Positions 17,414 through 27,520 are shown, counted from the first letter of the stretch. The stretch is 64,000 nt of DNA from Streptomyces sp. FIT100 (GCF_024584805.1 NZ_CP075715.1:7101526-7165525), one strand, 5' to 3'. Made by a program: numbers and translations. The notes: generated from the letters alone by a model not told the origin.

Positions 17414-18412
17414 ATGGGAATCGAGGTCGTGGTCGAGGGACTCACCAAATCCTTCGGCAAGCAGAACATCTGGCAGGACGTCACACTCACGCTCCCGGCC
17501 GGAGAGGTCAGCGTCATGCTCGGCCCCTCCGGCACCGGAAAGACGGTGTTCCTGAAATCCATCATCGGATTGCTCAAACCGGAGCACGGACGCGTCCTCA
17601 TCGACGGCGTCGACATGGTGAACAGCCGCGAGCGCGACATCTACGAGACTCGCAAGCTCTTCGGCCTGATGTTCCAGGACGGGGCGCTCTTCGGGTCCAT
17701 GACCCTCTTCGACAACATCGCCTTCCCGCTGCGCGAGCACACCCGCAGGAAAGAGGCCGAGATCCGCCGCACCGTCATGGAGCGGATGGAGATGGTCGGC
17801 CTCGTCGGAGCCGAGGGGAAGCTGCCCGGGGAGATCTCCGGCGGTATGCGCAAGCGTGCGGGGCTCGCCCGCGCCCTCGTCCTCGATCCGCAGATCATCC
17901 TCTGCGACGAGCCCGACTCGGGCCTCGACCCGGTCCGCACCGCCTACCTCTCGCAGCTGCTGATCGACCTCAACGCCCAGATCGACGCGACGATGCTGAT
18001 CGTCACGCACAACCTCGACATCGCCGCGACCGTGCCCGACAACATGGGCATGCTGTTCCGGCGCAGCCTCGTGACGTTCGGGCCGAGGGAGGTCCTCCTC
18101 ACCAGCGAGGAGCCGGCGGTCGCCCAGTTCCTCAGCGGGCGGCGCGAAGGGCCCATCGGGATGTCCGAGGAGAAGGACGCCGCCACTCTCGCGCTCGAAC
18201 AGCGCACCGCCGACGGCGCCCCGGCGCCCGGGCCCCGGCCCCTCGTGCCCCAGCTCGAACCCTCCCCGGGACTGCCCGAGCGGCGGGCCGTGCAGCGGCG
18301 CCGCGAACGGGTCCTCGGCATGCTCGCCCAACTCCCCGAAGCGGCGCGCTCCGCCATCGTGCAGAGCTACGCCCACGCGGCGGCGCCGGGCCCGCGGGGA
18401 GCGGCGTCATGA
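17414..18412 (+). CDS. mceG: Mce transporter ATPase (Mkl/MceG type)
   Basis: 332 residues from ATG 17414 with GGAGGT upstream; an earlier in-frame start lacks a ribosome site. It should energise lipid import by the YrbE/Mce complex at the inner membrane. Walker A is 'GPSGTGKT' (about residue 37), the signature is 'ISGGMRKRAGLARAL' (about 140) and Walker B is 'IILCDEPDSGLDP' (about 161), where this subfamily has DEPDSGLDP. A Pro-rich C-terminal extension of about 80 residues follows the ABC domain, as usual for Mkl proteins. First gene of the operon; its stop overlaps the next start. Confidence 0.92.
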   Translation: MGIEVVVEGLTKSFGKQNIWQDVTLTLPAGEVSVMLGPSGTGKTVFLKSIIGLLKPEHGRVLIDGVDMVNSRERDIYETRKLFGLMFQDGALFGSMTLFDNIAFPLREHTRRKEAEIRRTVMERMEMVGLVGAEGKLPGEISGGMRKRAGLARALVLDPQIILCDEPDSGLDPVRTAYLSQLLIDLNAQIDATMLIVTHNLDIAATVPDNMGMLFRRSLVTFGPREVLLTSEEPAVAQFLSGRREGPIGMSEEKDAATLALEQRTADGAPAPGPRPLVPQLEPSPGLPERRAVQRRRERVLGMLAQLPEAARSAIVQSYAHAAAPGPRGAAS

Positions 18413-19284
18413 CCGCCCCGCCCTCGCTCCAGCCGGGGACACCGCGGACACCGCGGACACCAGGGACACCGCAGACGCCGGGGCAGCCGGAGACGCCCCG
18501 GCCGCCCCGCCCCCCGCTCCGTGTCCTCGCCCCCCTCCGCGAGACCGGGAAGCTCTTCGCGCTCGCCGCCGCCGTCACCCGTGCGATCTTCCGGCGGCCC
18601 TTCCAAGTCCGCGAATTCATCGAGCAGTTCTGGTTCATCGCGAGTGTGACGATCCTCCCGGCCGCCCTGGTCTCCATCCCCTTCGGCGCGGTCATCGCAC
18701 TCCAGGTCGGCTCGCTCACCGAGCAGCTCGGCGCCCAGTCCTTCACCGGCGGGGCCAGCGTCCTCGCCGTCATCCAGCAGGCGAGCCCGCTCATCGTCGC
18801 CCTGCTGATCTCGGGCGCGGGCGGCTCCGCCATCTGCGCCGACCTCGGCTCCCGCAAGATCCGCGAGGAGCTCGACGCGATGGAGGTCATGGGCGTCTCG
18901 CCCGTCCAGCGCCTCGTCGTCCCGCGCGTCCTCGCCACCATGTCCGTCGCCGTACTCCTCAACGGCATGGTCTCCGTCGTCGGCACCCTCGGCGGCTACT
19001 TCTTCAACGTCATCATGCAGAACGGCACCCCGGGCGCCTACCTCGCCAGCTTCTCCGCACTCGCCCAGCTGCCCGACCTCTACATCAGCGAGATCAAGGC
19101 CCTGATCTTCGGCTTCATCGCCGGCATCGTCGCCGCCCACCGCGGCCTTGGCCCCCGCGGCGGTCCCAAGGGCGTCGGCGACGCCGTCAACCAGTCCGTC
19201 GTCATCACCTTCCTCCTCCTGTTCTTCGTGAACATGATCATCACGGCGGTCTACCTCCAGATCGTGCCGCCGAAGGGGGGCTGA
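18409..19284 (+). CDS. yrbEA: YrbE-type Mce permease, first subunit
   Basis: 291 residues, ATG overlapping the stop of the ATPase gene by 4 nt. MlaE/YrbE family: several hydrophobic segments and the conserved 'EELDAMEVMGVSPVQRLVVP' EQ-loop region (about residues 154-173) that contacts the ATPase. The first ~35 residues are Thr/Pro-rich, encoded by 9-bp repeats. With the second YrbE protein it forms the membrane channel of the Mce importer. Confidence 0.92.
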   Translation: MTAPPSLQPGTPRTPRTPGTPQTPGQPETPRPPRPPLRVLAPLRETGKLFALAAAVTRAIFRRPFQVREFIEQFWFIASVTILPAALVSIPFGAVIALQVGSLTEQLGAQSFTGGASVLAVIQQASPLIVALLISGAGGSAICADLGSRKIREELDAMEVMGVSPVQRLVVPRVLATMSVAVLLNGMVSVVGTLGGYFFNVIMQNGTPGAYLASFSALAQLPDLYISEIKALIFGFIAGIVAAHRGLGPRGGPKGVGDAVNQSVVITFLLLFFVNMIITAVYLQIVPPKGG

Positions 19285-19287
19285 GCG

Positions 19288-20091
19288 ATGTCGATGCTCG
19301 GCTGGCTGGACCGGTCAGGGGACCAGCTCACCTTCTACCTCCGCGCACTCGTCTGGATCCCGCGCACCCTGCGCCGCTACCTCAAGGAGGTCCAGCGCCT
19401 CCTCGCCGAAGTCGCCTTCGGCAGCGGCGGACTCGGCGTCATCGGCGGCACCATCGGCGTGATGATCGCGATGACGCTGTTCACCGGCACGGTCGTCGGC
19501 CTCCAGGGGTACGCCGCGCTCAACCAGATCGGCACCTCCGCCTTCACCGGCTTCGTCTCCGCGTACTTCAACACCCGCGAGATCGCGCCCCTCGTCGCCG
19601 GACTCGCCCTCTCCGCCACCGTCGGCGCCGGCTTCACCGCCCAGCTCGGCGCCATGCGGATCAACGAGGAGGTCGACGCGCTCGAAGCGATGGGTGTGCG
19701 CTCGATGCCGTACCTCGTCACCACCCGCATCATCGCCGGAGTCGTCGCGATCATCCCCCTGTACGCGATCGGGCTGCTCAGCTCCTACCTCGCGTCCCGC
19801 TGGGTCACCGTCGTCCTCAACGGCCAGTCGGAAGGCACCTACGACCACTACTTCGGCCTCTTCCTCTCCCCGGACGACGTGCTCCTGTCGATGCTCAAAG
19901 TGCTGATCTTCAGCGTCATGGTGATCCTCGCGCACTGCTACTACGGCTTCCGCGCCTCGGGCGGCCCCGCAGGTGTCGGCGTCGCCGTCGGCCGGTCCGT
20001 ACGGAACGCGATCGTGCTGATCAGCGTCACCGACTTCTTCCTCTCCCTCGCGATCTGGGGCGCGACCACGACGGTGAAGGTGGCGGGATGA
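19288..20091 (+). CDS. yrbEB: YrbE-type Mce permease, second subunit
   Basis: 267 residues from ATG 19288 with AAGGGGGG upstream. It has the same MlaE fold as its neighbour, including 'RINEEVDALEAMGVRSMPYL' (about residues 129-148) and about five membrane segments. It pairs with the YrbEA protein. Its stop overlaps the mceA start by 4 nt. Confidence 0.92.
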   Translation: MSMLGWLDRSGDQLTFYLRALVWIPRTLRRYLKEVQRLLAEVAFGSGGLGVIGGTIGVMIAMTLFTGTVVGLQGYAALNQIGTSAFTGFVSAYFNTREIAPLVAGLALSATVGAGFTAQLGAMRINEEVDALEAMGVRSMPYLVTTRIIAGVVAIIPLYAIGLLSSYLASRWVTVVLNGQSEGTYDHYFGLFLSPDDVLLSMLKVLIFSVMVILAHCYYGFRASGGPAGVGVAVGRSVRNAIVLISVTDFFLSLAIWGATTTVKVAG

Positions 20092-21341
20092 GCGGCGCGA
20101 CGGCAGCGGCGACGCTGCGCAGAAGGCTCGCGGGCGTCGTCTTCCTCGTCGTGCCCGCCCTGCTGGTGTGGCTCTCGGTCGCCGTCTACGACAAGGAGTT
20201 CACGGACGACGCCACCGTCACCGTCCTCACGGGCAGCGTCGGCAACGAGATGCACGCCAACGCCGAGGTGAAGCTGCGCGGTGTCGTGATCGGCGAGGTG
20301 CGCTCCATCCGGGCCGACGGCGACGGGGCCCGGCTCACCCTCGCCATCGACCGGGACCAGATCGGCCGCGTCCCGGCCGACGTCACCGCCCAGATGCTGC
20401 CGACCACCCTCTTCGGCGAGCGGTTCGTCGCCCTCGTACCGCCGGCCGGACGCGCCACGTCCGAGGCCCTCAGGGCAGGGGCCACCATCCCGCAGGACCG
20501 CTCCGGCAACGCCATCGAACTGGAGCAGGTGCTCGACAACCTCCTCCCGCTCCTCACCGCCGTCCAGCCGGAGAAGCTGTCGGCGACCCTCACCGCCGTC
20601 GCCCAGGCGCTGGAAGGACGGGGCGAACAGCTCGGGCAGACCCTCGTCACCCTCGATGCCCATCTGAAGAAGCTCAACCCCCATCTGCCCACGCTCAACC
20701 GGGACATCAGCCGGCTCGTCGAGGTCAGCAACCTCTACGCGGACGCCGCACCCGACATCGTCCAGGCGCTCACCGACTTCACCACCACCAGCGGCACGAT
20801 CGCCGGGCAACAGGCCGAGCTGGCGGGGCTCTACGGCTCGACGACCCGCACCGCGCAGGACCTCACCACCTTCCTGCGCAACAACAAGGACAACCTCATA
20901 CGGCTCTCCGCCGTCTCACGGCCGACGCTGGAGCTGCTGGCCGCGTACTCGTCCTCCTTCCCCTGCACCCTGCGCACCCTCGCCGGCTTCGTACCGGCCA
21001 TGGACAAGGCGCTCGGCAAGGGCACCGACCGGCCCGGGCTCCATGTCGAGGTGAAGACCGTGCCGTCGCTCGGCAGGTACGTGCCGGGCAAGGACACACC
21101 CGTCTACGAGGCGTCCGGCGGCCCGCACTGCTACTCCGTCCCGTACACGGGCAGGCCCGACCCGGCACGCGCCACGGCGGACGCGGAACAGACCCTCGGC
21201 CTGCCCAACTCCCCCCAGGAGAACGCGCTCGTCAACGAGCTCATCGCACCGGGCATGAAGGTCGCGCCCCAGTCGCTGCCGGACTGGAGCAGCGTGCTCA
21301 CCGGTCCCGTCTACCGCGGTGCGGAGGTGACCCTGAAGTGA
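20088..21341 (+). CDS. mceA: Mce-family lipid-binding protein A
   Basis: 417 residues with an N-terminal membrane anchor (about residues 10-32) and an MlaD/Mce domain ('VKLRGVVIGEVRSI' about residue 63, 'FGERFVALVPP' about 109). A long helical coiled region and a C-terminal cysteine-containing segment follow. Exported and anchored; Mce A-F proteins form the tube that moves lipids from the envelope to YrbE. Start ATG overlaps the previous stop. Confidence 0.9.
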   Translation: MSGATAAATLRRRLAGVVFLVVPALLVWLSVAVYDKEFTDDATVTVLTGSVGNEMHANAEVKLRGVVIGEVRSIRADGDGARLTLAIDRDQIGRVPADVTAQMLPTTLFGERFVALVPPAGRATSEALRAGATIPQDRSGNAIELEQVLDNLLPLLTAVQPEKLSATLTAVAQALEGRGEQLGQTLVTLDAHLKKLNPHLPTLNRDISRLVEVSNLYADAAPDIVQALTDFTTTSGTIAGQQAELAGLYGSTTRTAQDLTTFLRNNKDNLIRLSAVSRPTLELLAAYSSSFPCTLRTLAGFVPAMDKALGKGTDRPGLHVEVKTVPSLGRYVPGKDTPVYEASGGPHCYSVPYTGRPDPARATADAEQTLGLPNSPQENALVNELIAPGMKVAPQSLPDWSSVLTGPVYRGAEVTLK

Positions 21342-22456
21342 AACTCCCCTGGACCTCCGGCGCCGCGGACACCGCGGACACTGCCGGCACCGCTGACGCC
21401 GCCGACGCCGCCGGCACGCCCGGCGTCCGGCGCCGCAGCATCGCGGGGCCCCTGGCCAAGTCGATCGTGTTCATCGTCGTGACCGTCGCGACGACGACCG
21501 TGCTGGCGTTCTCCATCGCCAACACCGGAGTCGGCGAAACGGTCTCCTACAAGGCCCGCTTCACCGACGTCACCGGCCTGATCGAGGGCGACAGCATCCG
21601 CATCGCCGGGGTGAAGGTCGGCCAGGTCGAGTCGGTGCGGGTCGCCGACCGGCGCGTCGCCGAGGTGTCCTTCACCGTGCGCAAGGGGCGCGCGCTGCCC
21701 GCGTCCGTGACCGCGTCGATCAAGTACCTCAACATGGTCGGCCAGCGGTACATCGACCTCGACCGGGGGGCCGGGCCCGTCGACGAGGTCTTCATGCCGG
21801 GGGAGACCATCCCGCTCTCCCGCACCGCGCCGGCGCTCGACCTCACCCAGCTCTTCAACGGCTTCCAGCCGCTCTTCGAGGGACTGGCCCCGGAGGAGAT
21901 CAACGACCTCGCGGGGTCGATCGTGAAGGTGCTCCAGGGCGACGGCGGAACGGTCGACAGCCTGATCCGGCACGTCGGTTCGCTCACGACGACCGTCGCC
22001 GCCAAGGACAAGGTCATCGGCGAGGTCGTCACCAACCTCAACACCGTCCTGAAGACCGTGAACGAGCGCGAGGAGGGCTTCGACGACCTCGTCGTCACGC
22101 TCCAGCAGCTCGTCTCCGGATTCGCTGACGACCGGAAGCCGCTCGGTGAGGCGGTCGAGGCGATGGGCGACCTCACCACCGTCACCGCGGGCCTCATCGA
22201 GGACGGCAGGGCGCCGCTGAAGGCGGACATCCGCGAGCTCGGCCGGCTCTCCGAACTCCTCGCCGACAGCACCCCGCAGGTCGAGAACTTCCTGACGACG
22301 ACCCCCGCCAAGATGCAGGCGCTCGGCCGGCTCGCCTCGTACGGCTCCTGGCTCAACCTGTACCTCTGCGAGGCCCGGGTCACCGGAGTGCGGACATCCG
22401 ACGGCAGCGAGCCGCCCACCGGCATCGCGATCACCGAGGCGAGGTGCCAGGGATGA
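21338..22456 (+). CDS. mceB: Mce-family lipid-binding protein B
   Basis: 372 residues from GTG 21338, overlapping the mceA stop by 4 nt. The first ~30 residues are Ala/Thr/Asp-rich from 9-bp repeats. Then comes a membrane anchor (about 40-60), the MlaD domain ('GDSIRIAGVKVGQVESVRV' about residue 87) and a long helical C-terminal half ending in a conserved 'YGSWLNLYLC' segment. Confidence 0.9.
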   Translation: MKLPWTSGAADTADTAGTADAADAAGTPGVRRRSIAGPLAKSIVFIVVTVATTTVLAFSIANTGVGETVSYKARFTDVTGLIEGDSIRIAGVKVGQVESVRVADRRVAEVSFTVRKGRALPASVTASIKYLNMVGQRYIDLDRGAGPVDEVFMPGETIPLSRTAPALDLTQLFNGFQPLFEGLAPEEINDLAGSIVKVLQGDGGTVDSLIRHVGSLTTTVAAKDKVIGEVVTNLNTVLKTVNEREEGFDDLVVTLQQLVSGFADDRKPLGEAVEAMGDLTTVTAGLIEDGRAPLKADIRELGRLSELLADSTPQVENFLTTTPAKMQALGRLASYGSWLNLYLCEARVTGVRTSDGSEPPTGIAITEARCQG

Positions 22457-23565
22457 AGCTGCCAGGGATGAAAGTGCCAGGGATGAAAGTGAAAGGGACG
22501 AAGCTGCCACGGACGAACGGGCTCCGGATGCGGGCGCCGCGGATGAAGTCGGTACGGGAACGCGATCCGGTCGCCGTCAGCCTCGTCGGCCTGCTCGTCC
22601 TCGCCCTCCTCGGCCTCGCCGCCTACCGGGCCGAGTCCCTGCCCTTCATCGGCGAAGGCACCACCTACACCGCCGAGTTCACCGAGGCGGCCGGGCTCGA
22701 CGAGGGCGACGAGGTCCGTATCGCCGGGGTGAAGGTCGGCGAGGTCACCGCCGTCGGCCTCGACGACGCCAAGGTGAAGGTCACCTTCAGGGTGAAGGAC
22801 GCCTGGATCGGCGACTCCTCCACCGCCGCCATCGCCATCAAGACGCTGCTCGGCGAGAAGTACCTCGCCGTCGACCCCGTCGGCACCCACCGCCAGGACC
22901 CCGGCCGGCGGATCCCGACCTCCCGGACCACCTCCCCGTACGACGTCACACAGGCGTTCAACGACCTCGGCGAGACCATCGGGGAGATCGACACCGAGCA
23001 GCTCGCCAAGAGCTTCGAGGCCATCTCCGCCACCTTCGAGAACTCCCCTCCCAGTGTGCGCAGCGCGGCGACCGGACTGTCCGCGCTGTCCCGTTCCGTC
23101 TCCGAGCGTGACGCGCAGCTCGTCGAACTCCTCAAGAGCAGCAGGCAGTTGACGAAGACACTCTCCGGGAAGAAGAGCAGCTTCGAGACCCTGCTGGAGG
23201 ACGGCAGCCTGCTGCTCGGCGAACTGAAGGCCCGCCGGGACGCCATCCACCGGCTCCTCACCGGGACGCGCGGCCTCAGCACCCAGCTCAGCGGACTCGT
23301 CGCCGACAACGACCGGCAGCTCCAGCCCACGCTCAAGGCCCTGAGCCGGGTGACCGGCGTGCTGGTGAAGAACCGCACGAGCCTGGACGCCATGCTGGCG
23401 CTCGCCGGTCCGTACTACCGGCTCGTCGGCAACACCCTCGGCAACGGCCGCTGGTTCGACTCGTACGTCTGCGGCCTCGTCCCCAAGGACTACCTGCCCC
23501 CGGGTACGCCTCCCGCCACCGGATGCATGTCGCCCAAGCCCGGGAAGGGCGGTGCTGGCTCGTGA
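22453..23565 (+). CDS. mceC: Mce-family lipid-binding protein C
   Basis: 370 residues from ATG 22453, overlapping the previous stop. The first 20 residues are a short repeat of a K-L-P-G-M pattern encoded by near-identical 15-bp units. A membrane anchor, the MlaD domain ('DEGDEVRIAGVKVGEVTAV', about residues 85-103) and a helical tail follow. Confidence 0.9.
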   Translation: MKLPGMKVPGMKVKGTKLPRTNGLRMRAPRMKSVRERDPVAVSLVGLLVLALLGLAAYRAESLPFIGEGTTYTAEFTEAAGLDEGDEVRIAGVKVGEVTAVGLDDAKVKVTFRVKDAWIGDSSTAAIAIKTLLGEKYLAVDPVGTHRQDPGRRIPTSRTTSPYDVTQAFNDLGETIGEIDTEQLAKSFEAISATFENSPPSVRSAATGLSALSRSVSERDAQLVELLKSSRQLTKTLSGKKSSFETLLEDGSLLLGELKARRDAIHRLLTGTRGLSTQLSGLVADNDRQLQPTLKALSRVTGVLVKNRTSLDAMLALAGPYYRLVGNTLGNGRWFDSYVCGLVPKDYLPPGTPPATGCMSPKPGKGGAGS

Positions 23566-24665
23566 ACCTCGGACGCGTCATCGGCATCGTCACCGGACTC
23601 GCTGCGGTCGCCGTCGTCGCCACCTCGGGCGTGAGCGCCCTGGAGACGTCCGAATCGACCCGGATCACCGCCTACTTCCGCACCGCGACCGGTGTCTACG
23701 AGGGCTCCGACCTGCGCATCCTCGGCGTCAAGGTCGGCACCGTGGGGGAGGTGCGGCCCCAGGGCGACGAGGTGCGGGTCACGCTCCACGTCGACGAGGG
23801 CGTCCCGGTCCCCGAGGACGCGCACGCCGTCGTCGTCGCCCCCAGCGTCGTCGCCGACCGCTACGTCCAGCTCGCCCCCGCCTACACCGGCGGCCCCCGG
23901 CTCGCCGAAGGCGCCGTACTGCCCGCCGCACGCAACGCGACCCCCCTGGAGGTCGACCAGCTCTATGCGGCCATCACCGAACTCAGCACCGCACTCGGCC
24001 CGGACGGCGCCAACGCCGACGGAGCGCTCGCCGGGCTGATCGACACCGGCGCCGCGAACCTGAAGGGCAACGGCGAGGCCATCGGCGACTCCATCGAGGA
24101 GTTCGGCAAGGCCGCGAAGACGCTGGACGGCAGCAGCGACGACCTCTTCACCACCCTCGCCCACCTCCAGTCCTTCACCACCATGCTGAAGGACAACGAC
24201 GGCAAGGTCGCCGAGGCGGAGCAGCAACTCGCCGCCGTCACCGGCTTCCTCGCCGAGGACAAGGAGAACCTCGGCGCCGCCCTGAAGGAACTCGCCACCG
24301 CGCTCGGCCGGGTCAAGTCGTTCATCCAGAAGAACCGCGGCGCGCTCAAGGAGAACGTGGACGCACTCGTCCCGCTCACGCAGACACTCGTCGACCAGCG
24401 CGCCTCGCTCGCCGAGGCCATGGACACCGTGCCGCTCGCCGCGTCCAATGTCCTCAACGCGTACGACCCCGGGCACCGCACCCTCAACGGCCGCGCCAAC
24501 CTCAACGAGCTGAGCCTGGGACCCCCGGTCATCCACCCCGGGAACACCACGGCCGGGCTCGTACCCGTCACGCCCGAGCGGCTGAAGTCGCTGCCGGCCC
24601 TGCCGCTGCCGCCCGTCGGCACGGTCTACGGCACCCCGGAGAAGAAGAAGGGGGGATCCCGGTGA
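23562..24665 (+). CDS. mceD: Mce-family lipid-binding protein D
   Basis: 367 residues from GTG 23562, overlapping the previous stop. N-terminal membrane anchor (residues 1-25), MlaD domain ('EGSDLRILGVKVGTVGEVRP' about residue 47), long helical region, then a Pro-rich end finishing in Lys-rich residues. Confidence 0.9.
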   Translation: MNLGRVIGIVTGLAAVAVVATSGVSALETSESTRITAYFRTATGVYEGSDLRILGVKVGTVGEVRPQGDEVRVTLHVDEGVPVPEDAHAVVVAPSVVADRYVQLAPAYTGGPRLAEGAVLPAARNATPLEVDQLYAAITELSTALGPDGANADGALAGLIDTGAANLKGNGEAIGDSIEEFGKAAKTLDGSSDDLFTTLAHLQSFTTMLKDNDGKVAEAEQQLAAVTGFLAEDKENLGAALKELATALGRVKSFIQKNRGALKENVDALVPLTQTLVDQRASLAEAMDTVPLAASNVLNAYDPGHRTLNGRANLNELSLGPPVIHPGNTTAGLVPVTPERLKSLPALPLPPVGTVYGTPEKKKGGSR

Positions 24666-25774
24666 GAAGACTGCCCCTCGTCGGCGCCGTGACCGCCCTC
24701 GCGCTGCTGACCGCCGGCTGCGGGACACCGCAGCTCTCCGGCATCCAGGACCTGCCCCTGCCCGGCGGCGCCGACCTCGGTGACCGTCCGTACGAGATCA
24801 GCGCCGAGTTCGCCGACGTGCTGAGCCTCGTACCGCAGTCGGCGGTCAAGGTGAACGACGTCGCCGTCGGCCGCGTCACCGGCATCACTCTCGCCCCCGG
24901 CTCCTGGTCCGCCAAGGTCACCATGCGCATCAACGGCGACGTGAGGCTTCCCGCCGACGCCTACGCGCACCTCGAACAGTCCAGCCTGCTCGGCGAGAAG
25001 TACGTCCAGCTCGCCCCGCCGCCGAAGACACCGAGGACACCGAATTCGCCGAAGACACCGGTCAGCGCAGCCGGACCACTGCGGCCCGGAGCCGTGATCC
25101 CCCTGAGCCGCACCAACCGCAACCCGGAGGTCGAGGAGGTGCTCGGCGCCCTGTCGATGCTCCTCAACGGCGGCGGCATCAACCAGATCAGGACCATCGC
25201 CACCGAACTCAACAAGGCCATCGGCGGCTACGAACCCGAGGTCGCATCCGTGCTGAAGCGGCTCGACACCCTGGTCACCAGCCTCGACAGCAACAAGACC
25301 GACATCACCGCCGCACTCGACGGCGTCAACCGGCTCTCCGTCACGCTCGCCATCCGCAAGCAGCAGGTCGGCCGGATCCTCACCGGGCTCAGCCCCGGCC
25401 TGAAGGTCCTCGAACAGCAGCGCGGCTCGCTGCTCACCATGCTGCGCGCCCTCGGGACCCTCTCCACGGTCGCCGTCGACACGGTCAACAAGAGCAAGGA
25501 CGACACGATCGCCGACCTCAAGGCCCTCGCGCCCACGCTGAAGGCGCTCGCCGACTCCGGGAAGGCGCTGCCCGACTCGCTCCAGGTGCTGCTCACCTAT
25601 CCCTTCACCGACGAGGTGCTGCGCGGCATCAAGGGCGACTACCTCAACCTCTATCTGCACGTGGCGGCCGTGCCCGGGACCACCGTCATCCCGCCGCTGA
25701 TCCCGCAGGAGCCCACGGGCGGGCAGTCCGCCGCGCAGCTCCCGCTTCCGCTTCCGCGGGCAGGGGGGAACTGA
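24662..25774 (+). CDS. mceE: Mce-family lipoprotein E
   Basis: 370 residues from GTG 24662, overlapping the previous stop. The start is a lipoprotein signal with lipobox 'LTAGC', so the protein is anchored by lipid, as MceE (LprK type) is in mycobacteria. An MlaD domain ('SAVKVNDVAVGRVTGITLAP') carries a Thr/Pro-rich insert near residues 119-135 that most relatives lack. Confidence 0.9.
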   Translation: MRRLPLVGAVTALALLTAGCGTPQLSGIQDLPLPGGADLGDRPYEISAEFADVLSLVPQSAVKVNDVAVGRVTGITLAPGSWSAKVTMRINGDVRLPADAYAHLEQSSLLGEKYVQLAPPPKTPRTPNSPKTPVSAAGPLRPGAVIPLSRTNRNPEVEEVLGALSMLLNGGGINQIRTIATELNKAIGGYEPEVASVLKRLDTLVTSLDSNKTDITAALDGVNRLSVTLAIRKQQVGRILTGLSPGLKVLEQQRGSLLTMLRALGTLSTVAVDTVNKSKDDTIADLKALAPTLKALADSGKALPDSLQVLLTYPFTDEVLRGIKGDYLNLYLHVAAVPGTTVIPPLIPQEPTGGQSAAQLPLPLPRAGGN

Positions 25775-27042
25775 TGCTGACACTCGCCACCCGCCTCAAG
25801 AACGTCGCCTTCCTCCTCATCGGAGTCCTGGTGCTCGGCTTCGTCGGCATCCGCTACGCCGACCTCGGCCGCTACGCCGGCATGGACGGCCACTACACCG
25901 TGCGGGTCCGACTCGACAGGACCGGCGGCCTGTTCACCCACTCCGACGTCACCTACCGGGGCGTGTCGGTGGGCAGGGTCGGCCCGATCCGCCTCACCGA
26001 CGAGGGCGTCGAGGCCGAGCTGCGGATCGAGGACTCGGCGCCCCGGATCCCGGCGGACCTGGAGGCGGTCGTCGCCTCGCTCTCCGCCGTCGGCGAGCAG
26101 TACATCGACCTGCGGCCCGTCGGCGACACAGGACCTTATCTGCGGGAGGGCTCCGTCATCGACCAGGCGTCCACGCAGGTGCCGGCGCCCGTCACGGACG
26201 TCCTCACCAGCGTCGACCAGCTGGCGTCCTCCGTCGACCTGGAGGCGCTGCGGACCGCGGTCGACGAGTTCGGGGCGGCGCTCGGCGGACGCGGGGACGA
26301 CCTCCAGACGCTGATGGACAGCGGCAACGACTTCGTCATGGCGGCGGACAATGCCCTGCCGGTCTCGGTCCGGCTCATGGAGGACGGCGAGACGGTACTG
26401 CGCACCCAGGCCGAACAGAGCCAGGCGCTCACCTCCTTCGCCCACGGCGCCAAGGAACTGGCGGGGCAGCTCAGGAGCTCCGACAGCGATCTGCGGCGGC
26501 TGATCGCCACCGCGCCGGACGCAGCAGGCCAGATCAGCGCAGTGCTGCGGGACCTCGAACCCGGCCTCGGCGTCGTCGTCGCCAATCTGCTCACCACGTC
26601 GGAGGTGGCGGTGACCCGGCAGCGCGGCATCGAGGAACTGCTCGTACGCCTCCCCGCCGTCGCTGCCGCCGGTTCGACCGCCGTCAACGACAAGGGTGCG
26701 AGCTTCGGCATGTCGGTCACGTTCTTCCAGCCGCTGCCCTGCTTCGAGGGCTACGGCTCGACGGTGTACCGCAACGGCCTCGACACCAGCGCCGCGAAGC
26801 CGCCCTTCAACACCAAGGCCCGCTGCACCGCGCCGCCGAGCAGCGGCAAGAACGTCCGCGGCAGCGCCAACGCGCCTGGCGGCGGCCCGGTGCCTGACCC
26901 GGCCGAGCCCGGCTCGCGGCCCCTGCCGCCGCTGGCGCTGCCAGCCGTGCCGGAGCCGGCGTCCGGGACGGGTGGGACGGGCGGGGCGGGTAGGGCGGCG
27001 GGGATGGCCGGACTGCTCGGCCTGGAGGCCGCCGATGAGTGA
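25774..27042 (+). CDS. mceF: Mce-family lipid-binding protein F
   Basis: 422 residues; the ATG shares one base with the mceE stop. N-terminal membrane anchor, MlaD domain ('HSDVTYRGVSVGRVGPIRL', about residues 54-72), helical middle and a Pro/Gly-rich C-terminus. Last of the six Mce proteins. Confidence 0.9.
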   Translation: MLTLATRLKNVAFLLIGVLVLGFVGIRYADLGRYAGMDGHYTVRVRLDRTGGLFTHSDVTYRGVSVGRVGPIRLTDEGVEAELRIEDSAPRIPADLEAVVASLSAVGEQYIDLRPVGDTGPYLREGSVIDQASTQVPAPVTDVLTSVDQLASSVDLEALRTAVDEFGAALGGRGDDLQTLMDSGNDFVMAADNALPVSVRLMEDGETVLRTQAEQSQALTSFAHGAKELAGQLRSSDSDLRRLIATAPDAAGQISAVLRDLEPGLGVVVANLLTTSEVAVTRQRGIEELLVRLPAVAAAGSTAVNDKGASFGMSVTFFQPLPCFEGYGSTVYRNGLDTSAAKPPFNTKARCTAPPSSGKNVRGSANAPGGGPVPDPAEPGSRPLPPLALPAVPEPASGTGGTGGAGRAAGMAGLLGLEAADE

Positions 27043-27520
27043 CCGGAACCTGCTCCTTCGAGGTCTCGCCGTCACCCTCGCGGTGCTGTTCTGCGCGTAC
27101 GGCGGCTGGTCGTACGCCCAGGCCCGCGGCGACGAGTCGACGGCGTACGCGACAGCGCGCGACGCGGCCCTCGCCGACGGGCGACGCCATATCGCCGAAC
27201 TCAGCACCGCCGACGCCCGCCGTCCGCAGGATGCCCTGCGGACCTGGCTGTCGGCGTCGACCGGCCCGCTGCGGGACCAACTGCGCAAGGCCGGCGCCCC
27301 GTCCGGCACGACGGCCCGCGCCACCGTCACCGACGCGTCGCTCACCTCCCTGGACGCCCGGGCCGGTACCGCGGAGCTGATCGCGACGCTCCGGGTCGAC
27401 CTCACGCCGGCCGGCGGCCAGGAGACGAACGCCCGCAAACGCCTGGAGGCCACTCTGACGCGCACGGCCGACGGCTGGAAGATCTCAGAACTCGGCGCGG
27501 TACCGGTCGGGACGCCATGA
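27035..27520 (+). CDS. Mce-associated membrane protein
   Basis: 161 residues from ATG 27035, inside the end of mceF (8-nt overlap). One N-terminal membrane segment (about residues 7-27), then an outside domain of the Mas type: helical start and a strand ending '...RTADGWKISELGAVPVG'. Such proteins are found behind actinobacterial mce operons and help stabilise the complex. Confidence 0.82.
   Translation: MSDRNLLLRGLAVTLAVLFCAYGGWSYAQARGDESTAYATARDAALADGRRHIAELSTADARRPQDALRTWLSASTGPLRDQLRKAGAPSGTTARATVTDASLTSLDARAGTAELIATLRVDLTPAGGQETNARKRLEATLTRTADGWKISELGAVPVGTP

Noticed and set aside
19315..19935. Long minus-strand open frame opposite the second YrbE gene
   Set aside because: It is the mirror of a high-GC coding frame with Glu/Asp/Gly-rich sequence and no ribosome site; the plus-strand gene is certain.
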